From Spinacia oleracea (lineage: Eukaryota > Streptophyta > Magnoliopsida > Caryophyllales > Amaranthaceae): 64,000 nucleotides of DNA. The stretch's first letter is position 1. Every line of letters begins with the position of its first letter. Under the pieces are notes generated by a model, which worked only from the letters and a program-made list of their open reading frames with translations, was not told the DNA's origin and searched no databases. The stretch lies in assembly GCF_020520425.1 (NCBI RefSeq), contig NC_079490.1, positions 1,302,001 through 1,366,000 of the forward strand. Reading direction: 5' to 3'. Made by a program: the position numbers and the translations under genes. This document shows positions 19,492 to 32,199 of the stretch, piece by piece.

Positions 19492-22400
19492 GAGAGTCTG
19501 TTGTGATGGAGCATGTGTGATGTGTGTGAGAGAGGGTGTTATTTCTGTTTGTTGAGTAATTAATTTGCATTGAATTATTTTATTTCTTTTTTTATACAAC
19601 AATTATTTTATTTCTATTAATGGGGTTTTGGAGGGATTTATAATAGATGGTGCACGGTGCAACCATCATTTGGTAAGACCTGTCTGGCGCCCTACCTGCC
19701 TCCTCATTGTAAAATATATCCCGGTGTTCAACTAGTTAGTTAAATCAGCTGAAATAAACTACTACGGGTTAATAGTAATCAAATCAGCTAATAATTAACA
19801 TCTATTCCGTAATAACTAATAGAATCTTTATAAAATGTGATACTCGACAATTATTTGTGTTCAAAAAGAATAAATATATATCATGAAAGTTAAAGCGTAG
19901 ATTATAATAGACTTAGAGTAGTAGATAATTAGTTAATGTAATTCAAAATAACTTCTACTATATGAAAACTTATTACAAATTAGGGAGTAGGTAACCACTT
20001 AAACTCTGTTCTTTTCACGTTTAACACCATCGCATAAGTTTATATCTCATGAAATCTCTACCATATTTTAGGGAATAGAGAAGCCGTAATTTCATCAAGG
20101 ACTCACAGGTAAAATGTAGACGATTGTATATATTTCACTTAACTTTGGAAAACTTCTTTTTTTTGGTTACGAAAATCATTTAAGGAGATCCTTCTCTTCT
20201 GGGGTGGTTCTGAAGGAAATCTTGTAGATTTAATAACCCGGTGTTGAATTGTTGATGGTAAACTACAACTTAATTAACTATAAATATGCGATATGGCATT
20301 CGTTTTGAGTGTGAGCAAAGATCAAACTATGTACTAATCGTTCTGTCCTTTGTATCTCATTCGCACACACAAAAATATTTGAATAGTTGGTAAAATTAAA
20401 CTAAATTGAGAATATGAGATAATCTAACGGCCATAGTAGAACATTATTAATCAAGTAACATGGAAGTGGGAGTATTGTATGAAATCCTTGGTACGGTCCA
20501 CGTATTATGAGTTGGATATGGAGTTAGCAAATACGGACTATATTATACACTCCTATTGGACTATTGGACTAATTATAGTGTTGAATGACGACAAAATAAA
20601 ATAATTAAAGTCACACGTGTAAGCATTTATGAGATTTAATTCAATTATTTAATACACCTATTGACTTATATATAATTATATATCCACCTATTTATGATAA
20701 AAAATGGGCCAAGTATAAGACAAAACTTGGATGATTTTACGGAAATATTTTCACTTTTAGAGCTACCTACAAGAATAAGTGTAGATTTACATTCCTAATT
20801 TAAACATATATAAATAGATTAGTTTTAGCTTTATTTAAGCATAGATTAATTACCCTTATAATGCATCCTGAAATCCCAATAATCACATAGGTTTTAAATG
20901 GGTTCAAACCATTTTTTATGATCCTAGGAGACACTTTATACTTTCACCTAAATTTTAGGGGGAAATTCAGAAAATAATTTATGACTTTGTATTATAACCT
21001 TCAAATTCAATAAAATTTGCACATTTTCAGAGGCGGAAAGTTAGAGGTCCAAATGCTTTTATCCCATGAGGCACCAAAAGGCATATTGAATATTTGAATG
21101 GGTAGAATCATCTAATTCGGCTCTTAAATGATAGTCTTTCCAGTTTAGTACACGTCTCGTTTTGTTGGAATTGAATAAAGCATTTTCGAGATTTATGTGA
21201 CCAGTTAGAGAGTATTTATGATTTCAAACAACTTTATATGGCATCATATATTGCATATCCCTCGAAATTCCGGGAGTATATATACGTGACCGAGTCCCGG
21301 AAATCTTTGAGCCTTTATGTGACTTAATAGTGGTAAAGCGTTTATGATTACGGGAAAAAACTTAAATGACCCATATATGCATCCTCCATAATCACATATA
21401 TAAGGAGTATATAATTACACCCTCATATATAGATTAGTTATACCGATCGACTTAGGAAAATGATATATACAACCTTAGAGCTATAAATTTAGAATTAATT
21501 TAGGAATGCATGTTAAAATTATACGTCTTTCAGTAAACTAATTTTCAGTTTAAGTCTATTATCATTTTCTTGTAATGATAACATGGATTATTTTGTAACA
21601 GCCAACTAATAGATGAATAATAAATTTGAAATTAATAACTTTATAATTAAAAAAAACATGGGATTATGGGAGTACAAGGGGATACACCAACGTGCCCCTT
21701 GGGGAGTTGGGGATGTTTATATATTAATATTAGTGCCTTTGTTGGGATGTTGTTTCCATGTCATTGCTTCCTCTTATCTTATCTCTCTATATATTTTTCT
21801 CATTTATATAATTTTTATTTATATTTTAAATAATGTTACATTAATTAATTATTCTTCCTAGGTTTATGAATATAAATAGTTGATCGAAGAGGATATATAA
21901 ATATATAGTTGAATTATTTCTTCCCCCATGCAAAGTATTATTTGTTAATTGCATAACATAAAGCATGATTATTTGCAATAATTGAGATAATTGGGCATCT
22001 AATTAGTTGTGCCAGTGTAACAAAAACAGATTACTCATGTAATTAAGGTATTCGATCATCATCCAGCTAAATTTATTAGTATCAATTATTTTTTAATTGT
22101 TCATTAGTTGACGTACGTAGTTGATTTGTGAAGTTGTTTTAATGCTCCGTACCCTTTGTTTTTTATGAATATATTTTAATTAATATCATATCATATCAGA
22201 CAGTCTGATAATATTTCTTTTTATTACGAAAAAATAATATTATATGGTTAATTTATGTATATGAAAATCTAGTGTGTACGGTATTTTGATTATTATGTGA
22301 AAGCCCCTTCCCAACCCCATGCCATAAAATACAGAATCTAAGTAGTGGTTTAGGCTGTATATTTTTGTACGATTGTTTTTTTTTTTAGGAATAATTTAAT

Positions 22401-25400
22401 TAGGGTACGTACGTACAATCGTTAATTAGGATATTTGAGATTTTGAGCAATTAGTGTTAATCAATTATGTGCAAGAATTATTATTGGGTGATATACTCCA
22501 CTAAAAATTAAATTCAAAAAGCATGTGTAGAGGTTCGAACCACGCATCTTTGTGAATATATAGCGATTAATATGCATGTTTAAAAAACCATGTACTATGT
22601 ATATATTAAGTATTAACAATGGTAAAACTTATTATTAATTTAGTTCTAATTAAAGAAACTTAATTATAAATGTTTTCTCATTTGATTTAACATAATTTGA
22701 GGTCCGAAATTTAAATTGCGAGAGAGGATTAGGCACCCTACTTAATTAGGTTACTAATGTACGAGTACGTGGTAATTACACCATTAATTTTACTTTTTTT
22801 TTCAAGATTTCCAAACATGCTAACTTGATCGCCATTGTAGTAACATCGTTCATTGAAATCCTTCTCATGCAATATACTTCATATTACATAGTTTTTTATT
22901 TTTAGTATGTACGTTTTAAATATGTTGAAAATAAGAATTTAAAAAATTATCATAGTTATATGATTGAATATCTTTTTATCTTTCAATTCACCTATGAAAT
23001 ATGTACGTGTTTTACAAGATATTGTTAAGTAATTAATTAATTAGGAGGCTTTAATTTAGTTAAACCCCACTTAGCTTTTGATTTAGGTCTTAAAGTTCTA
23101 ACCCTATTCTTCACTAGTTCTCTTTTGGAAAATATCAAAAGATTCAAGGAAAAAGGAGAAAGGTGGTATGGGAAAATTATGATAAAGAGACCAATCACAT
23201 ATTCACATTATCACATGGTTATGGATGTCAACTAACTTAGTGATAAAGCATTGAAGTCCGAACTAATACCTAAAATCTGCGGTCGAATCTTGTCTATATA
23301 TATCTTTTGTCATAGCGACTCTCTCTACACCAAAAATAAATAAATCGTCACACATGATTAAGTAATTATACGAAGCACGTACCTGAACTGAAAACCTGAA
23401 TAGGGTTCTTGATCTTACCTTCTAAACTTTGAAATAACAAGTCACAAGTCTGGTAAATTTCAACAAAGATATGACTAATCTATAAACAAGTTTTTAATTG
23501 AGAATGTTCTTCAAACTTTTATTTTTAGCTTTTAACTAAAGCATTCCCTAGTCATTAGACTTTAAAATCTTTACTTGTATTTAATCATAGACATCCTTTT
23601 TTGTTGTCTCTATTTTCCATGACATGATTCCTTAATTAAGTGTTCATCATCCATTTATTTATTTTATTAAATTGTTCATCAATCAATTAATAAACCTACC
23701 TTAACCAAACCCACCATCACAGTCACGTGCTCTTCTTATTGATTGATTTAAGATAAATTAGTATAAGTATAACTTCAATTAAATTTAATTATACTCTCTA
23801 ATCAAATCTACCATATGTGGTTTTCTAAATAGGATTATAATTTGGTAATTTAGCTATTTAATTTAACCATTTTTATTTCAAATATCCCCCTAGCCAGCTC
23901 GTTTAACTTAATTGAATTATCACATTCTACTAGTGATATTTCTCAAATAATTATACGTATGTTAAGATTTAACTCAATCGTCTTACTTTAAAAAGGCATA
24001 CGCGCCGTATATCTTACACTTATTATCATGATGATTCCTTGTTAAAGTTCCAAACTAAATTCAGCTCGTCTAGCTATATCCTCTCCTGATTAAAACAGGC
24101 GACAGTCTTATCTACGGAGTAATATTTTAGAATCAACATAACGTTTTAAAATGACCTTTAGCATAATTGTGACAAAAGGTAATTGTACAATTGTACATAC
24201 ATAACTTATTGAAGCATACATATAAAGATCTAGTCTTTTTAGTGCAATTCACTAATTACTCCACTTGATAATTAGTTATGACCGCCTAAGTTGGTAAGGT
24301 GAGAACTTCAATCACTACGATTTTTGTTTGAGTTTTCTTAGCCTAAAAGGTCTTCAAACAATCATCAAATACTTTACTTCCACGTGGAATACAATTGTGA
24401 CACTCTACTTAATTATTACATTAAATTAAACTACCTTTATAATCAAAATTATGCCCCTAATTAACCCTGCCATTACTTTACTAATCGTATTAGGTTCTCA
24501 ATACATAAAGAGGGTTATTTTCTCAACCAAAAAAATAAAGTTAGATGCAACCATCAACACTATATGACCAAACTTTGACTTGAAATAGACAAATTTTAGC
24601 TGGGACAAACACAAGCTCACGTCAAAAGAGAGTTCGACAAATCATTTCAAGTCATACGGGTCTTCTATATCCTAAATAATCAATTGACAATAGAAGGAAT
24701 AACGCACTAATCTTACCATTTGGTCTTTCAATTTCTTTAATGTAGGACGACTAAGATATGTCATCTTCACCTGGTCAACCTGGTCTGATATTTCTAGTTT
24801 TTGGTTTGTTCTGATTTTTCCTGGTCTTGTTTGATTTGAATGTTTTTTGTGAGTGTTTTTATTTTTTCTGTTACGGTTTAGTCTGATTTTTTATTTATTT
24901 ATTCTGTTTTAATATGATTTTAATGTTTCTTATCTTATACGGAGTATGATTTAAGAAAACCAAATACTCGTAATAATCAATAAACAATAAGAATAAGAAG
25001 AAGGCAACGAGGTAAAAGTAAATGGAATTAAAGCTTCAAATTAAGCGTCTTCATGACTCCTTTGGTAAAGTTATGGACCATGATTAATGGAAGTTGGATG
25101 TTGACAAATTATTGCTAATTAATTTATATAGTACTATAGTAGTACTACGGTTATTATGGACCATGATTAATGTACATTTATATTTTATTTTAATGATCAA
25201 CCAACTTTCACTAGACATAATATCAGTGATTATTAAGTTACCTTGAGCGAATAATTAACTAGAAAAAATAATTAGTGAAGCCAAACTCTGGCACTATTTA
25301 TTTCCTTGATTTTCAAATTTTTTTTTTTTGAATTTAATTTAACTTATTTGAATTGATCAAAACTTACTTTAGTTATAAACTGTATTGAATCAACCCTTAT

Positions 25401-25560
25401 TTTTCCTGCATTTATTTTTGATGAACTTATTTTATCTGAACTTATTTCCCCATAAAGTACATTATTAGACCTCTTTGATTTTGTAAAGTGCGTTCTTTTG
25501 ATGAATGTAAGTTATGTAACATAATTAGGCCATGTTCTTCTGAACTTTATTTGGCTGAAG
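19492..25560. other. Long gene-free AT-rich stretch
   Basis: No gene or RNA gene is recognised in about 6 kb. Degenerate copies of the ~343-bp repeat found at 31.2 and 40.7-42.4 kb appear at about 20880-21350 ('gttagaggtccaaatgct', 'gaatcatctaattcggctct', 'tttatgtgaccagtta'). Around 22531, 'gaggttcgaaccacgcatc' resembles a tRNA box B, and 24281-24345 is a possible SINE head, but neither can be delimited. An 82-codon open frame at 21613-21861 is AT-driven and not called. Confidence 0.45.
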
Positions 25561-25655
25561 TGAACTGAACTGAACGTAATGGAGATGAATTGAACTGAAC
25601 TAAACTAAACTAAACTAAACTGAATGGAGCTGAACTGAACTGAACTGAACGGGTA
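25561..25655. repeat. (GAACT)n-type microsatellite
   Basis: Runs of 'ctgaactgaactgaac' and 'taaactaaactaaactaaac' form a decayed 5-bp repeat. The preceding 'ttaggccatgttcttctgaa' resembles a Tourist-like left end, but no matching right end is found. Confidence 0.7.
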
Positions 25656-28600
25656 AAACTTTGGCCAAGTAAAGGAATAATAAGGAGTAGTAATAATTAA
25701 AACCCTTTTGGTAGGTCAAGTTTGTAATAATTAACTTTAATCTTTTGAAATTAATGTTTAAAGGATTCTTGACAGGGTGATCCACATGTCTTTGGGTTGG
25801 ATCATCTCCATGGATATATTTGTAGTACGATTCGGATCTTTTTTCCTATACTTTTACCCTGGCCATTTTGTATTGTTTTTATTTATGTACTCAATTATAT
25901 TTTTGTAAGTACGTGCGCAAATTAAAGCATTACAAGATTTGTGTAGATTTTATCTTTATTAATTAATTAATAACATTTAAAACAATATCATAGTTATCTT
26001 TATATTGGTAAATAATAACCAAACTAGTAGGCTAGTAGCTCCAAAAGTATCACTTTTAATTTGCCAATGCTTATATCTATATGTTGTTTGCCATGTTACG
26101 TTGTCCATTAAAACATGCACTCACTTTCTCTTTGTTGAGAAGCCAGTATAATAATATGAAAGTGCTACCCACCTCTTATAGAAGGTCGTGTAAGTTTCAT
26201 CCTTGTTTAAGAGTTAAAACATAAAAGGCGGACCGCGATACAACTTTCGCACAACCTCTATATGATTAATCGTGCATAAAAATACACACCCTAACATTGC
26301 AGGTATTCTTATCCTATCCTCGTTATTCTTATTAACTTGATCTTTAATTAAGTTCGTTATAGATATATGTATGGCTATTTCTCGTGTCAAACCTGCGTGC
26401 CTTGTCATATATATGCCTGAACCACCCCGAGTGCAATAGTTCCACCAGACACGACTCAAGCTCGCGTCTCGTGCTTATGTATGTGAGTAGCTAACCCTAA
26501 TTTTCACACTGTTTTAACGCGCATGTTTATCTCGTCAAGCCTTGTCATGTCTTTCCCTAAAAAAACACAGCTCATGCACAACACACGACCCACGACTTCA
26601 TTCTCATACCGTACTTTTTTCCGTGTTGGGTCAAGTCGTGATATGGGATGTCCGATCCGACCCGGTGTCCTTTAATGAAAGGAATGATTACACACACGTA
26701 TATGGGTTCTTCTTTTGGGCCTCTAATGACAAGTGAAACTTGGAGACATGATAGCCCCACGAGCTAAGGGTACACTTTGTGAAGGTCCCCTCAACAAATA
26801 TTTCTTTTTTAATTTTTTTTTTTACCCAATTCAAACTTTCATAAAATGCGTTCCTGTCGGCCATCATTTGGTGGGAGAAAATGTATGCTTCCACCTACGT
26901 TAAAAACTTAAAGTACGATAATTAGGGAGTAAATACTTTCTGGCTCATTTATTTAAAAGAAAACAAAAATTAATTAAAGAGTAAAATTAATTAATAGGAA
27001 GAAGGTTAAATTGTTAATACATACTTCATATGAGTGTAGAAATAAGTGAAATTATTTACTTCATATATTCAAGCATTGTTTATCTGTCTCTTTTTTGAAA
27101 GAATGTACCGAATTTGAGTGTAGAAATAAGTAAAAGTAAGTTAAACATGAATTACCATTGTTTTTTATTTTATTTTTGTTAAGGGGAAAGTTGAACTTAT
27201 AAAATAAGAGTTAAATTATCCAACAGTATATACATAGCAATTTCTGCGGGGCAATGATTAACCCACATTTATTCGACTCCAAGACAACATAAGTGTAGTC
27301 AGCCGGTGAGTAATGTAATTACCACCCCTTTTAACACACGACCAATTGACAGAATTTAGACAATTACATAAATGATAATTATCTTCAAGCACAACATCAA
27401 TATCGAAGAAGTAAATCGCATCCTTTGATAGCCTGTTGACTCTGACAGTTCAAATCGAACATGAATTATCTGAAATTATCTGAACCTACTACTATAGAAG
27501 GATTAAGGTTATCTACTAATCAAAATTAAATTTTAATAAAAGAGAGATAGTGCAATTAAGTAGAACCACCACATTGTTTTTGTGTCTTACCTTTAAAATA
27601 TGTATAACAAAATGAAATAAAAAATTAAAAACACCAAATGTCAATTTATTTATTTAAGTTTTTATATATAGAATTTGGGCCCATGGCCCATGAGTCCTAA
27701 TGTTAAAGTTTAAGACATTAGGAAAAAGCCATGTCAACTTTAATGATGTGGTTGTCGGCCATGATAGTATCTCCTATTAAAAGGAACCCCTTGTTTTTCA
27801 ATTACAAATTTGTTGTTTTGTCCATCTAATGCATATTAACAAATAGGGAATATATGGGCCAATATGGCCCACTTATATTTGACCCCCGGCCCGTATTATT
27901 GATCACTTTTGTTCCAAGGAAGCTAGTCAAATGCATTCCAAATTATTTTGATTAATTATATAATTAATAAATTAGGATTGAAATTTGTAATATGCATTTA
28001 TGTCAAGAGGCAAAGTAGGGAAATATATTATTTTCTTAATAGGTAAGAAGAAGGATCATAGAGAGCTACTCCGTATTACCTATCTCAAGTTAGTCAACTC
28101 AACTATGCAGGTCAACGTTTGAGTCTTTCCCAAGTATAAAGTGAGTTTTTTTTATAAATTCCACCAACTTGTGCTGGTTAAATAGCTAGATAATTGATTT
28201 TTTTTTGTATAATATCTCTACGGGGTACTAAGCCAATGTCGTAAGAGTATAGGTTCTACCTAATTTATCTAAAATACTCTTTATTTTACGTACTCTTTTA
28301 AAATGTATAAATTTTTTGAAATTTGAAAAACACACTGTGTGTATATAGAACTAGTACCAAATAAAGTAATCATTCTCAATATGTTACCTAGGGTGATTCA
28401 GAGGTTAAACATTTTGCAATTTACAAAGAACATGTATAAAGATTCTCGATGATCATCTAATTGAGTTAACAATCAAACTCCCAAACGATGTGTGGTTAAC
28501 TTTTTGCCTAATCCAATTAAGTAATCCTCAATTTTCAACTTGTACGTACAATGTGATTTGGATGAGGATATGGAGGGATACATGATTTTGCTTGCCCATA

Positions 28601-28668
28601 AAAGGGTTATGTGTTGAGTCGATGTGATTAGAAAATTTCAAAATTATTAATAAAGTCTTACTTGATCC
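25656..28668. other. Gene-free AT-rich stretch
   Basis: I see no gene, RNA gene or delimited mobile element. The small open frames at 26214-26894 overlap each other on both strands and have no protein-like motif. A short hairpin 'tcctaatgt'/'acattagga' sits at about 27695-27723. Confidence 0.4.
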
Positions 28669-28861
28669 TATACCTGATCAAGTATAGTCCGACCCAACGG
28701 CCCGACTCAATCCGTTCAGAAAGTGTGGGTATGGGCAGCTTCAAATACATATTTTTAAACCAAAAGCCCCAACCCAGCCCGAAAAGCGTGTACCTAATTT
28801 TTGAGTTTGGGCATGAATTTTTGTGTTAGATCTCAACCTGGTCCGAATTTGATCACCTCTA
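28669..28861. mobile_element. hAT-like MITE, copy 2 of the GC-motif family, perfect duplication
   Basis: TATACCTGATCAAG at the left is matched by the inverted right end TAGAGGTGATCAAATTCGG. CTTGATCC flanks both sides exactly (28661-28668 and 28862-28869). The interior shares 'cttcaaatac', 'aaccaaaagcccc' and 'tttttgtgttaga' with the copy at 6350-6570, so both belong to one family. Confidence 0.9.
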
Positions 28862-28968
28862 CTTGATCCATGTAAGTGTATAACCATAATAAGTTAGAGT
28901 TGATATTTCATATCTTCGCCAACCATTAAATAAGCTCTTCAATATACATTAATAACTTTGAACATCTA

Positions 28969-29015
28969 ATGTTAAGGTAATTAGAATTATATCCTAATTC
29001 TAATTACCTTAACAT
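28969..29015. repeat. Perfect 21-bp inverted repeat with 5-base loop
   Basis: The arm at 28969-28989 (starting 'atgttaaggtaattag') is the exact reverse complement of 28995-29015, around the loop 'tatcc'. The nonamer 'aacatctaa' flanks the structure on both sides (28961-28969 and 29011-29019), overlapping the arm ends. No poly-T follows, so it is not a terminator. Confidence 0.9.
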
Positions 29016-29433
29016 CTAAGTATACATACTATATATTTTATACTACTACATATAATAATATTCAAAATAATAACCCCAAGTATTACTCCATAGCAAAATG
29101 ATGTTACAAATTTACAAGATACAAGTAGTCTTATCTCCTTTATGTTGTAAAGGCACTCACAAAAGTCACAAGTTCACAACATAGAAAAAGAACATTGTCC
29201 TTTCTTAAGCACACGCGTGCCTTAGTGGGCTAACGCACGAGACCACAAATTTTATAGTAGAATGTGAGTAATTGTAGATTCCTATAGACTAGAGATTACA
29301 ATCTCTTGAGACCTTTAGATTCATCGGATTTGGGGCGAATATGGATTCACATAAAAATATGGGTTCAATTTTGGGTCCGGGGTCTGATTTTGTGTCTCAT
29401 TTCATCATTTATGTGAACTCTAGTTGAAAGATA

Positions 29434-29669
29434 CTTCATCTGTTTCAAAGAAACTGCAACACTTTCACTTTTGTCACTATTTATTCATTTAATAACTTTG
29501 ACCATGAGTTTTTACTAATTTATTAAAAGCAAATGTTATAAGTTAAATAGTGGTGGATTGATTTCATTGTATATTTTCATAATATTAAATTTTAAGATTT
29601 TTAAGGGCAAAATTGTGTCTTGGCAAACCTGCTAATCAAGGTGTTACAATTTTTTTGAAATGGATGAAG
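29434..29669. mobile_element. Stowaway-like MITE
   Basis: CTTCATCTGTTTCAAAGAAA is matched by the inverted right end CTTCATCCATTTCAAAAAAA. TA flanks both ends (29432-29433 and 29670-29671). The length is 236 bp with no coding frame. Confidence 0.88.
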
Positions 29670-30239
29670 TATGTAAAAAGTTCCTACATTATGAGACAAG
29701 TATTGAATCAACGGGGTGCTTTTACAAATGGTGAGTTCTTTTCTACATATTCCCACTTTTTTCATGATAAAAAATTCAAATTAGTTTAGATAATATAAGT
29801 TCATGAAAAACAAAGATTACCAAGCATAATTTACAACTAAAATAATTTCTCATAAGTTATAAATAAACAAACATCAGGTAAATATAACGCACGTAAATAA
29901 TATACTTTTTATACATATCCCTTTCTTAGTTAGTTTGTTCAACCTCTAGAATTTGGGTCATGACCTCACAATCACTTTAATCATAGTTTTCTAGTGCTCT
30001 TTTATCTTTGATTCCCGTAGAATAATACTCCATATTTTGGGGTTGGATTTGACAATTATTACAAATCAACGAAGTTGGTTTAGGTACTCATAGCACTACG
30101 TGAATTCAAGCCAAAGTATGAATATCATTGCAAAAGATAATTTCCCATTATCCTTAGAAGCAAGTGTTAGATTATTATTATTTATTATCCCATGTACACG
30201 TATGATATTGACGTTGCAATTATTTTTACTTGAGTTGTA

Positions 30240-30510
30240 CTACCTCCGTTCCTAAAAGTTCTTTACGCTTTCCGTTTTGGTCCGTTCCAGAAAGTTCTTT
30301 ACACTCTACTTTATTTCCATTTTTTACTCTCATTTGGCCCACCATAACTTACCCACTCACAATACTTTAATATAATTTTTATCCACTCACATTGTTGGAC
30401 AATTTATAGCCACTCATTTTCCATTTGTTACCCCACCATCACATGTTCACCAAAATTCCTTAATTGCCGTGCAAATAGTAAGCGTAAAGATCATTTAGGA
30501 ACGGAGGTAG
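30240..30510. mobile_element. Stowaway-like MITE (CTACCTCCGTTCCTAAA ends)
   Basis: CTACCTCCGTTCCTAAA at the left is matched by the inverted right end CTACCTCCGTTCCTAAA, an exact 17-base match. TA flanks both ends (30238-30239, 30511-30512). Inside, 'aaagttctttac' occurs twice near the left end. The length is 271 bp. Confidence 0.92.
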
Positions 30511-30699
30511 TAAATCATAATGCAAATTATCAAATTCTAATGTACGGAGTATATAATTAACAATCCTATTCACTAGCTCTAAATGTTGTGTGTTATACCA
30601 AGGAGGCAAGGACCAAGTTATGCCATGACGTTATGTATGTGGAGTTGTGGACACGTACGTAGTAACGTTATAATTTTATTTGTATGATCGACAATAATG

Positions 30700-30745
30700 A
30701 GAGTTTAGAACCATCTATTTAATTCGCCTTTTAGATGACATTTTA
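30700..30745 (+). repeat. Left part of a ~343-bp repeat monomer split by two MITEs
   Basis: 'agaaccatctatttaattcg' and 'gacattttag' match the start of the monomers at 41845 and 42188. The expected continuation ('gattttcttaaaaacacatg') resumes only at 31223, after two Tourist-like elements. Confidence 0.75.
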
Positions 30746-30968
30746 GGCTCCGTTTTATTAAATTTATTTTGACTGAACTTATATTATCTGAACTTATCTG
30801 AACTTATCTGAACTTAACTGAACCTATCTGAACTTATCTGAACTTATTTTATCTGAAAGAACCTTATTTTGTTTGAAATAAACTTATTTTTGCTGAACTT
30901 ATATTATCTGAATTTAATCGAACTTATTTGAACTTATTGTGTTTGAAATAAGTCAAAATCAACAGAGA
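30746..30968. mobile_element. Tourist-like MITE A of an adjacent pair
   Basis: It is bounded by TTA on both sides (30743-30745 and 30969-30971). The left end GGCTCCGTTTTATTAAATTT and the inverted right end TCTCTGTTGATTTTGACTTA are imperfect inverted repeats. The interior is repeated 'ttatctgaac' units. It abuts MITE B, sharing the TTA between them. Confidence 0.75.
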
Positions 30969-30971
30969 TTA

Positions 30972-31217
30972 GGCCTTGTTCTGTTCACCTTATTTCCACT
31001 TATTTCAGGAAAAATAAGTTCAGATAAGTTCAGTTAAGTTCAGATCGATAAGTTCAGGAAAAATAAGGGTTGGCCAAGTACAATTTATAACTAAAATAAG
31101 TTTTGATAAGTTCTAATAAGTTCAGATAAGTTCAGTTAAGTTCAATTAAGTTCAGATAAGTTCAGATAAGATAAGTTCAGGAAAAATAAGTGGAAATCAG
31201 GTGAATATAACGCAACC
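30972..31217. mobile_element. Tourist-like MITE B of an adjacent pair
   Basis: GGCCTTGTTCTGTTCACCTT at the left is matched by the inverted right end GGTTGCGTTATATTCACCTG, followed on both strands by 'tttccacttattt'. TTA flanks at 30969-30971 and 31218-31220. The interior is 'ataagttcag' repeats in the orientation opposite to MITE A. GGCCTTGTT ends and a TTA duplication are standard for Tourist/PIF-Harbinger MITEs. Confidence 0.85.
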
Positions 31218-31220
31218 TTA

Positions 31221-31600
31221 GTCGATTTTCTTAAAAACACATGTTGTTGAATCAAAGTCATGCCGTGTGATCATATGACGCATTCCCAAAATTTAACTCC
31301 TTGACGCATGTACACGCATTCCCAAAAAATGCATTCCCACGCATGCCGTGTGATCATATGACCCGTACGATTCAAAACAACGGGTTTTTACGATTCAAAA
31401 CTTCCTTATATGATCATATGACGCATTCCCAAAATTTAACTCCGGAAGTTTTCAAAATCAGATCTCATAATCTCCAAAATTGTTCAAAAAATGGTGCATT
31501 ATAGCCTTATTGTTTTTCGATAACCTTTATTTGGATCTCGAAAAGTTAGAGCTCAGGATGCTTCTCATATACGAACATTTCTCATCAATTCCGCAGACTT
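31221..31600 (+). repeat. ~343-bp repeat monomer (right part)
   Basis: It matches the monomers of 40.7-42.4 kb in order: 'gattttcttaaaaacacatg', 'tgatcatatgac', 'caaaacttccttatatgatc', 'cattcccaaaatttaactcc', 'tctccaaaattg' and 'gataacctttatttggatct'. There is an internal local duplication (31310-31440) of the 'gatcatatgac...cattccc' part. The 67-codon open frame here has no protein-like content. Confidence 0.75.
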
Positions 31601-31800
31601 ATTGAGTGCTTACAACTAGGAAATCAGGTCATCCGTCGGTTACATGTCGAATATAACCGGTTCTAATGTAATCGAATAATACAGTTATTATACTTATCCG
31701 AATTAAATGTGTGAATTTTTTTCGTGTTATTTCAATTTATGTCAGAAATGAATCGATCTGGTCAGTTTTTAATCGCCCTACTTAAAACCATTTACTTATT

Positions 31801-31994
31801 CATTTGATTTTATTTTCCCCCCGTACTTCAGTTTCCCCTCTTCCTTCCCGCGTAGACGACCACCACTCCGTCGCTCCTCCTCCACTTCACGCCTCCGTGC
31901 TCCTCCACTCCTCCTCCTCCTCCCCCGTCTTCTTCTTCCTCTCTCCTTGAACGACTCCAATGGACCTCGACGTATCATTTGTCCTCATATCTCT
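31801..31994 (+). other. Pyrimidine-rich leader with short ATG frame, possible first exon
   Basis: A C/T-rich, GC-rich stretch (31815-31955) precedes ATG at 31959 (MDLDVSFVLISL), and a 'ctag|gttact' weak donor follows. It resembles a plant 5'UTR-first-exon pair in an AT-rich setting, but no downstream exon in frame is identified. It could instead be part of a repeat. The 60-codon minus-strand frame here is an arginine-rich shadow of the CT tract. Confidence 0.22.
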
Positions 31995-32199
31995 AGGTTA
32001 CTTTCTCAATTCCTTAATTTTGCTCAATTACTGATTAAATTTGTGCTAATGTTATCATATTCGATTAATTTCTGCTAGTCTCCATTCCATAATTTTGCCC
32101 AATTACTGTTAAATTTGTGCTAATTTGTGTTCATATTCGATTAATTTCTGCTAGTTAGGGTTATTGATATATTTTTTTATTGTTGCTAGTAATTCCAAA

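Noticed and set aside
28120..28200. Possible tRNA gene or SINE head ('ggtcaacgtttgagtctttccc')
   Set aside because: No acceptor-stem pairing and no box A at the right distance; too decayed to call.
30740..31217. CRISPR-like regular repeats of 'ataagttcag'
   Set aside because: Units are contiguous without unique spacers and lie inside MITEs of a plant genome.
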